Translations under genes and position numbers: made by a program | NCBI RefSeq assembly: GCF_033115175.1 | Contig: NC_084831.1 | Coordinates: forward strand, 78,005,502 to 78,069,501 | Length of the DNA: 64,000 nt | Origin: Lepus europaeus | Lineage: Eukaryota; Chordata; Mammalia; Lagomorpha; Leporidae | Direction of reading: 5' to 3' | In this document: positions 57,823-64,000 of the stretch, piece after piece | Position numbering within the stretch: the stretch's first letter is position 1 | Layout: each line of letters starts with the position of its first letter | The notes under the pieces: generated by a model | What the model was told of the DNA's origin: nothing | The model's database searches: none | The model's input: the letters and a program-made list of their open reading frames with translations, nothing else

Positions 57823-57901
57823 CACATGTCTTACATGAACTCACGTAGAAACTTAGAATTTCCACTTAATAAAAACTGTGCATTTAAAAATAAAATTTAG
57901 A

Positions 57902-58080
57902 GGTGGGCATTGTGGCTTCTGCTCAGTATGTCTGGATCTCATCCTGGAGTCCCAGCTCCTTTGCTTCCAATCTAGCTTCCTGTTAATGTTCCTGGGAGGC
58001 GGAACAGGGCCAAGTACTTAGGTTCCTGCCACTACTCACAAGGGACATCTAGACAGAGCTCCTGGCTTTGTCCTGGTCCT
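57902..58080 (+). mobile_element. C-SINE fragment (oldest class), intronic
   Basis: Plus head and mid-body: aggtgggcattgtggcttc, ggagtcccagctcc, tcctgttaatgttcctggg. The 3' part is replaced by unrelated sequence. Confidence 0.7.
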
Positions 58081-58314
58081 GCTCCTTCTCCAAAGGCATT
58101 CTGCCTTTTGAATGATCTATAAAATATTAGTCTATTTTTCCCAAAATTGTGCTTAAAAACCCCACTACCACCAGTCCCTTTGGGCTTTGCCTCTCTTGAA
58201 GCGCCCCTCCCCCGCCCCCAGGCTACTCTGGCTGGAGGTCTTGGACTTAAATAAATCTTAATGTTAAATAAAAAAAAAAAATAGTCTATTTCACGTAATA
58301 AGCCATCAAGCACT

Positions 58315-58642
58315 ATATCACATCATTTTAAAAAAAGATTTATTTATTTAATTGAAAGGCAGAGTTACAGAGAGAGGAGACAGAGATTTTCCATCTGCTG
58401 GTTCACCCCCCAAATGGCCACAACACCCAGGATTGGGCCAGGCCAAAGCCAGGAGTCAGGAGCCTCCTCCAGGTCTCCCTGGTGTAGAGGGCCTAGCACT
58501 TGGGCCATCCTCCACTGTTTTCCCAGGCCATTAGCAGCGAGCTGGATCAGAGGTGGAGCAGCCGGGACATGAACCGGCATCCATATGGGATGCCGACGTT
58601 GCAGGCTGCAGCTTTAAACCGCTGAGCCACAGCGCCGGCTGC
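58315..58642 (-). mobile_element. C-SINE (older class), intronic
   Basis: Minus copy: gatttatttatttaattg to gccacagcgccggc. Flanking repeat atcacatca on both sides. Confidence 0.93.
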
Positions 58643-59507
58643 TATCACATCAATCTTGAATTCAAATAGACAATACAAAAAAATGGAACAGAATATTAAC
58701 CTAACTGTTGAATAAGCAGACTATTAAAAACATGAAATTACAAATGAGAAAAATATCCTGTACTAAAAATTAATCACTTCCAAAAAAAAAAAAAAAGCCA
58801 TGAGGGCTTCATCAAACATTTCTCATTCTCTAGCCACCTACTAATCCTAGGAGCCAGGACAACTAAACCACAGAGCCCATGTGCAGATTATGTCAAACCT
58901 TCCCCTTTCCCAACAGCTGAGGGATCCTAAACCAATCCCCACCCTCCAGCCCTCACTGCACCCAGGGACTACAGGAGACTGACTCTGGAAAGGCCCCAGC
59001 CAAGGGGAGTGATAGGCAAAGCACCAAGAATATCTCTTGGAGCAGCCTGGAGACAAAGCCTCAGAAACCGAGATGATCTCATAAGGCAGGAGACAACACC
59101 TTGGCTTTGCTTCCTAAGGAAGACCGCAATTGCTGAAGTAGACTCTCACAGCTGTGGAGGACATTCATGTCAGCTACTCTAAACAACCCACATGAACTCT
59201 CACTCATACATATTAATATGGAATCGGGCATTGGCATTGGAAGAAAGAACGTTATGAGAAAAAACACCAAGACAGATAATGTACCATAGAGAACCATTTA
59301 AGAGAACAATTTTTTTTTAAAAAAGCAACATCAAACAGGTTAATAAACATTTGTAAAATAACAATATTATATAGAGAACAAAAATTAAGGGGATTAGGTC
59401 ATTTACAGGATAAATTATGAAATAAAACTTGGGCTAAAGCAAGAAAAATACTGATCCTGAAAACCAGTTTGGTGACCCATAAGATAAAGGTAAGAGAAGA
59501 TCTCAGA

Positions 59508-59806
59508 ATTTTTTAAGTTTTATTTTTATCTATTATAAAAAGAGACAGAGACAGAGATCTTCTACCTGCTGGCCCACGGCACAAACGCCCACAACAGCCC
59601 AGGATGGGCCCGGCTTTCCAAGCCAGGAGAGCCCAGAACTCAATATGGGTCTCCCACATGGGTGGCAGGGGCCCAGCTACTTAAACCATCACCTACTTTC
59701 TCTCCAGGGAATATCAACAGGAAGCTGGAATTGGGAGCAGGAGTTAATCCAAACACTCCAATCCAAGTAGCATCTTAACCACTGCATCAAATGCCTGCCC
59801 TTAGCT
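59508..59806 (-). mobile_element. C-SINE (oldest class), intronic
   Basis: Minus copy: aagttttatttttatctatt, gggtctcccacatgggtgg, ending caaatgcctgccctt. Confidence 0.82.
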
Positions 59807-60376
59807 TGGCTTTCAACTTTTAAGTCTCAAGTTTAGACACATTACTTATACTACATTATGTTATAGGACAGAATTCAAATGTGTTAATACTTGGCAATGG
59901 AAAACAATATCACAGACAAATTGCAAAGTAGAGCAGCAAGAGAGGTGAAACAAAGATAAGTCCCAGAATTCCTGCATCTTTCTCTGCAGGAAGAAACTGA
60001 CATTGTCTGAAATGGAACAAGTACACAAACGAAGCATTACACATACTACTTAATTATTTAAAGAAAAGCAAACAGAACAACAAAATAACAGTATTAAGGA
60101 AAAATCAGATGCGGAAGAGGAAGAGTGTAGATGGAAAGTACTAGAAGGACATTAAATATTTTTCATGGCAGGGAACAGACCACTATCAAGAAAGAAAACT
60201 TAACCGTCAAACGGGACTCCCAGAAGAAGTACTAACAGAAATGTTGGGTGCAAGTGTGGAATAAGGAAGGCGGACATTCTCTCGCTTTGTAACTTTTGGT
60301 ATGAATTAAAAAAAATTTTTTTTAGCTACGTGCAGATGTTACATCTCTATTTTTGAAAGGGAAAGAAGAGGCAGCG

Positions 60377-60438
60377 CCAAAAAGTTCATGGAAAAATGAA
60401 ATTAAAATATGCAAATTTTCCATGAACTTTTTGAGGTC
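60377..60438. mobile_element. MITE deletion derivative forming a 17-bp perfect hairpin
   Basis: The arm aaaaagttcatggaaaa (60379-60395) is exactly complementary to ttttccatgaacttttt (60416-60432) across a 20-base loop. The ends match the MITE family at 38099 and 40994, but nearly all of the interior is gone. Confidence 0.75.
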
Positions 60439-60896
60439 CCCTGCTACGTAGGCATAATACATTGTTATCAACAACAAAGGCCACCTGCAGAAGTGCACCG
60501 TCTATGCAGCAAACCACACTGCTACTGCCTATGGTTGATGGGCGGCAGAATGGAGACAGGCACACTGTCTTCTGATACCACACTACTGCGCTTGACAAAC
60601 GACAGATGCCCAAAAGGTAACATCTTCTATGTGAAACTAAATACTTAACAGTAGAAAGTCAGTCTGTAAGAATGAATGAATGCTAAACAGTTTTCAAAAA
60701 AAATGTCCATTTCTAAGTCTGGCAAGGGGGAAAAGATACCACTCTGCAATAGTTTGCATGCTCAGCCTCCCTTCAATTGCAAGTTATTTATTAACTACTT
60801 TAGAAAGAACTGAGATGACAAAGAAGCAACTAAAAGCAGAATGCAGAGCATCGACCTTTCCCCTGAATTTTCAAGACCCTGGAAGTTTTTAACAGA

Positions 60897-61246
60897 ACCT
60901 CCAGGGGCCAGCACTGTGACGCAGCAGGTTAAAGCCCTGGCCTGAGGTGCTGGCATCCCATGTGGACGCCATTCCGAGTCCCGGCTGCTCCTCTTCCGAT
61001 CCAGCTCTCTGCTATGGCTTGGGAAAGCAGTAGAAGATGGCCCAGGTCCTTGGGCCCCTGCACCCACGTGGGAGATCTGGAAGAAGCTCCTGGCTCCTGG
61101 CGTCAGATTGGTGCAGCTCCGGCCATTGTGGCCATCTGGGGAGTGAACCAGTGGATGGAAGACCTCTCTCTCTGTCTCCACCTCTCTCTGTAACTCTTTC
61201 AGATAAGTAAAATGAATCCTTTAAAAAAAAAAAAAAAGTACCTCCA
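60897..61246 (+). mobile_element. C-SINE inserted at a SSX2IP splice donor
   Basis: Plus copy at 60904-61239: ggggccagcactgtgacg to ttaaaa plus A tract. The 7-bp duplication acctcca lies at 60897-60903 and 61240-61246. The right copy spans the donor of the exon at 61242-61415; the left copy is a second TGGAG|gt on the minus strand. Confidence 0.92.
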
Positions 61247-61415
61247 ATCCTAGGCGAATAGCAGCTTCTGTAAAGCTTCGTCTTTCTCGCTCAAAATTCT
61301 TTTTTTGCTCTTTGAAAAGGGACCACTCTTCCTTGAGGCGTTCTTTTTCTTCCAACAGATAACAGTCACGTAATAGTGAAGTGGTATCATCATCGCATGC
61401 AGTAGCGAGCTGCTG
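61242..61415 (-). CDS. SSX2IP: SSX2IP coding exon, coiled coil
   Basis: A 174-bp exon of exactly 58 codons. Acceptor is tttaatag|CAGCAG (a NAGNAG arrangement), donor GGAG|gtactt. It encodes [20 protein letters not shown], then [19 protein letters not shown] and [18 protein letters not shown], a highly charged heptad-like helix typical of the SSX2IP coiled coil used for partner binding at centrosome and junctions. Roughly residues 406-463. Five exonic bases at the 3' end belong to a SINE target-site duplication; the coding sequence itself is intact. Confidence 0.96.
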
Positions 61416-61733
61416 CTATTAAATTTCAAAAGATAGTGAGTCCCAGCGGGTCCCGGCAACACCCCAACAAGACGAAAAGAAAGCCAGGGCTGAGGTCAAA
61501 TTTTAGGGCAAGGACCGAGATCACCAACAAAATCAAGCGAGGAGCCTCCTTCCTCAAGAGCTACTACCCCAATTGGCAAAGTCCGGACTAATTAAGGAAT
61601 GGTGACACATTCGTTAGCAGACAAGTTGGCTTACACTGGGACAATGTCACATACTATTGATCTTTATGAAATAAAGGAATAACAATCTAGTAAGAGTATA
61701 AAACTGTAGCCTTGACAGGTAATTCACATTTAC
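61416..61733 (-). other. SSX2IP: SSX2IP short intron
   Basis: 318 bases, donor TTACAG|gtaaat, acceptor tttaatag. The acceptor's polypyrimidine tract is weak (tttgaaatttaatag). No repeat. Confidence 0.9.
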
Positions 61734-61870
61734 CTGTAAAAGTTGCTGCTGGGTTTTAATCATTTCTTTACATTGTTGAATTTCTAACTCGAGTTTTTCA
61801 GTTTCTTGTTCATGGTCTTGTCGTGAGATGACATCTTCGTCATTAAAACCTTCTACATGTACCTTAGAAA
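61734..61870 (-). CDS. SSX2IP: SSX2IP coding exon, coiled coil start
   Basis: A 137-bp exon: the last two bases of a split Val codon plus 45 codons. Acceptor is tatgttag|TTTCTAAG, donor TTACAG|gtaaat. It encodes [40 protein letters not shown] and QQLLQ, a near-exact match to the SSX2IP sequence I know. Roughly residues 360-405. It must join a 5' exon outside the window, since no LDNQ-type exon was found in 61871-64000. Confidence 0.96.
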
Positions 61871-62041
61871 CTAACATATACACACAGAAAAAAAAAAAAA
61901 AACCAGCAAATTGACACAGGTTTAATAGCTATTATTCAGTCTTTAGTCTTTGGTGTTTTGGGATATATATTTAAAAAACAAAAATCAATATTTTCTTTTC
62001 TTCCCCACAAATTATCTCAGCACACTGATTTCTTTTTTCTT

Positions 62042-62235
62042 CTTTTTTAAAGATTTATTTCATTTATTTGAAAGTCGGAGTTACAGAAAGATCTTCCACA
62101 GATGGGTGAGGGGCCCAAGTCCTTGGGCCATCTTCTGCTGCTTTCCCAGGCACACAAGCAAGGAGATGGAGCCAAGGTGGAGCTTCTGGGACTCAAACCA
62201 AGTCCACATAGGATGCTGCTATACAATGCCAGCCC
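62042..62235 (-). mobile_element. C-SINE with internal deletion, intronic
   Basis: Minus copy: gatttatttcatttatttg, then a jump to gaggggcccaagtccttgg, ending tgccagccccc. Confidence 0.85.
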
Positions 62236-62641
62236 CCAAAATCAAGACTTTCAGAACTTTTCTCTTTCTATAATCTTACAGGTTTTCTAAAACGTAGTTA
62301 TTTCCTTTGGCCTTTTTAAATGTCACAAGCTATATAACACTAAATCTTAAAACTATGAAAAAATTTCAAAAAGCACAGCACCTATAAGGAATGCATGGCA
62401 ACTATACAATTTGTGTACTTGTATAATTTTAGGACTAAATGATATCCTTACAATGGAGTACAACTGCCATATTTAACTGGTAATTGATATATATGTAAGA
62501 CTGTGCTAATTAAAATCAGCTAACATGGCTATATTCATAAAAGAAAACATAAACCATGTTCTTGTTGATATTGCCTCAAGTGTCGTGCTATAAATTTTGC
62601 TCTCATTAAATTCAACAAATAAGAAGTTCAAACATTTTCTA

Positions 62642-62948
62642 GGGCCGGTGCTGTGGCACAGCAGGTTAACAACCTGGCCTGAAGTGCCGGCATCCCGTAT
62701 GGGCACCGGTTTGAGTCCCAGCTGCTCCTCTTCTGATCCAGCTCTCTGCTATGGCCGGGGAGAGCAGCAGAAGATGGCCCAAATCCTTGGGCCCCTGCAC
62801 CAGTGAGGGAGACGTGGAAGAAGCTCCTGGCTGCTGATCGATGCAGCTCCGACTGATGCAGCCAATTGGGGAGTGAACCAGGATGGAAGACCTCTCTCTC
62901 TCTCTCTCTCTGCCTCTCCTCTGTGTAACTCTTTCAAATAAATAATAG
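62642..62948 (+). mobile_element. C-SINE (older class), intronic
   Basis: Plus copy: gggccggtgctgtggcac to tttcaaataaataatag. Confidence 0.93.
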
Positions 62949-63179
62949 ACAATGATGATTCAAACGAATAAAATTTCATGTAAATTAATTTTCATAATAA
63001 TTTTGCTGAATGCTATGTAAGTTGGCATTGAGTTAGTGATTTCAACAATTTAAATTACATTTTCTTCTGAAAGGCTTCATCTTTGAGCATAAAACTAACT
63101 TTCCTGATTTAAAAGCATGGAAACTTTATTTAACAATGCAAAATATCAATTAGAAAGTATATCTATATTACCAACGTGT

Positions 63180-63496
63180 GGTGCAACGGGTTAAGCTGCT
63201 GCCTGTATGCTGGCATCCCACATGGGCATGAATTCAAGTCCCAGCTGCTCTACTTCTGATCCAGCTCCCTGCTAATGAGCCTGGGAGAGCAGCAGAAGAT
63301 GGCCCAAATGCTTGGGCCCTGCCACCATGTGGGAGACCAGGAAGGAGTTTCAGGATAGCTCATGCGGGGCCACTGTGGCCATCTGGGAAATGAATTAGCA
63401 GATGGAAAGTCAGTCAATCACTCTCTCCCCCCGCTCCTCCACCTCCCTCCCACCCCTTTTTTGCACCTGTGCCTTTCAAATAAACAAATTGTAAAA
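63180..63496 (+). mobile_element. C-SINE (older class), intronic
   Basis: Plus copy: ggtgcaacgggttaagctg to gcctttcaaataaac. The leading GGGGCCGGC is lost. Confidence 0.88.
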
Positions 63497-63719
63497 AAAA
63501 TTAAATGTATATATAATAGAATATTCCAGTCTCTATTCTGTCCATAACACTGAACAATCTGTCTTTATTTTTCTAGACTTCCTTATGGATCTGTAAAATA
63601 TTTATTTTAAAATACATAAGCAAAAATTGAGTATTACATATTTTTTCTGTGTGCATTTTTCACCTATTTTACATATCATTCCCTATCCTTAAAGATAATT
63701 CTGCATTGATAAATATATT

Positions 63720-64000
63720 CTTTTTAGAATTAATTAATCTATTGAGAGGAAGAGACAGACAAAGAGAGCTGCTATCCACCGGTTTACTCCTCAAATGCCC
63801 ACAATAGCTGAGACTGGGCTGGGGGCAAAAGGAGACTGGAAATCCATCCAGGTGTCCCACATGGGTAGCAGGAGCTCAATCACTGGAGCCATCACCTGCT
63901 GTCTCTCAGAGTGCACATGAGCAGAAGCTGGAATTGGAAGCAGAGTCGGGGCTCAAACCAGGCACCCTGATACGGCATGAGGATGTCCCAGGTGGCGTCC
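63720..64000 (-). mobile_element. C-SINE (oldest class), cut by the window edge
   Basis: Minus copy: aattaatctattgagagg, ggtgtcccacatgggtag, ggagccatcacctgctgtc, running to 64000. Confidence 0.82.

Larger units (their letters stand above)
57093..61241 (-). other. SSX2IP: SSX2IP intron with SINE-disrupted donor
   Basis: 4,149 bases from donor GGAG|gtactt (61241) to acceptor cggtag (57093). It holds six C-SINEs and a MITE hairpin. The SINE nearest the donor begins at intron position +3. Nothing is recognised in 58643-59507 and 59807-60376. Confidence 0.9.
61871..64000 (-). other. SSX2IP: SSX2IP intron, running off the window
   Basis: Sequence upstream of the acceptor at 61871. I searched it for the expected preceding exon and saw none, so the intron is longer than 2.1 kb. 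It holds four C-SINEs. Confidence 0.75.

Noticed and set aside
61647..61733. Extension of the SSX2IP coiled-coil frame past the exon end
   Set aside because: The frame runs on by chance after a consensus CAG|gtaaat donor; the next exon continues the known protein.

Overview
The window is lagomorph genomic DNA, most likely European rabbit. The main evidence is the dispersed repeats: more than fifty copies of the tRNA-derived lagomorph C-SINE, in an older class (head like ggggccggcgctgtggc, CT-rich tract, aaataaataa tail) and a younger class (head gctaatcctccgcc, tail ctgtcaaaaa). Rabbit-type L1 3' ends are also present. There is no operon, CRISPR array, prophage or other prokaryotic structure.

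One protein-coding gene is supported: the 3' half of SSX2IP (ADIP / Msd1, a centriolar-satellite, centrosome and adherens-junction protein) on the minus strand. Five intact coding exons, read from high to low coordinate, are 61870-61734, 61415-61242, 57092-56978, 56591-56426 and 52460-52286. Every junction has consensus AG/GT and reading phase is kept across all of them. They encode about the last 255 residues (the C-terminal coiled coil and a Ser/Pro-rich tail). The 5' exons lie beyond the right edge. A long 3' UTR probably runs from 52285 down to about 48490; this stretch is nearly free of SINEs.

Positions 1 to about 48000 look intergenic and repeat-dominated; in human the genes on that side are CTBS and SPATA1. 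The most informative pieces are: an LTR cut by the window edge (1-251); a perfect RFX-type X-box palindrome (5211-5232); an MLT1-like LTR (5451-5808); an endogenous-retrovirus reverse-transcriptase fossil (13335-13660); a solo LTR with a 4-bp duplication that splits a SINE (22203-22883); a GC-rich LTR-like block (25043-25600); two strong CTCF-type motifs (25631 minus, 32409 plus); a decayed autonomous hAT-Charlie transposon with BED-finger and transposase remnants (about 32955-36310); and small inverted-repeat DNA transposons.

The most unusual local event is in SSX2IP. A C-SINE inserted exactly at the 5' splice site of the exon at 61242-61415, so its target-site duplication carries a second copy of that donor. 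I did not find a previously undescribed molecular system. The candidates are the duplicated splice donor, the hAT fossil, the RFX and CTCF sites, and an inverted SINE pair that could form long double-stranded RNA in the SSX2IP pre-mRNA. Family assignments are recognition from memory, not database searches; boundaries without a visible target-site duplication are good to about 10-30 bases.
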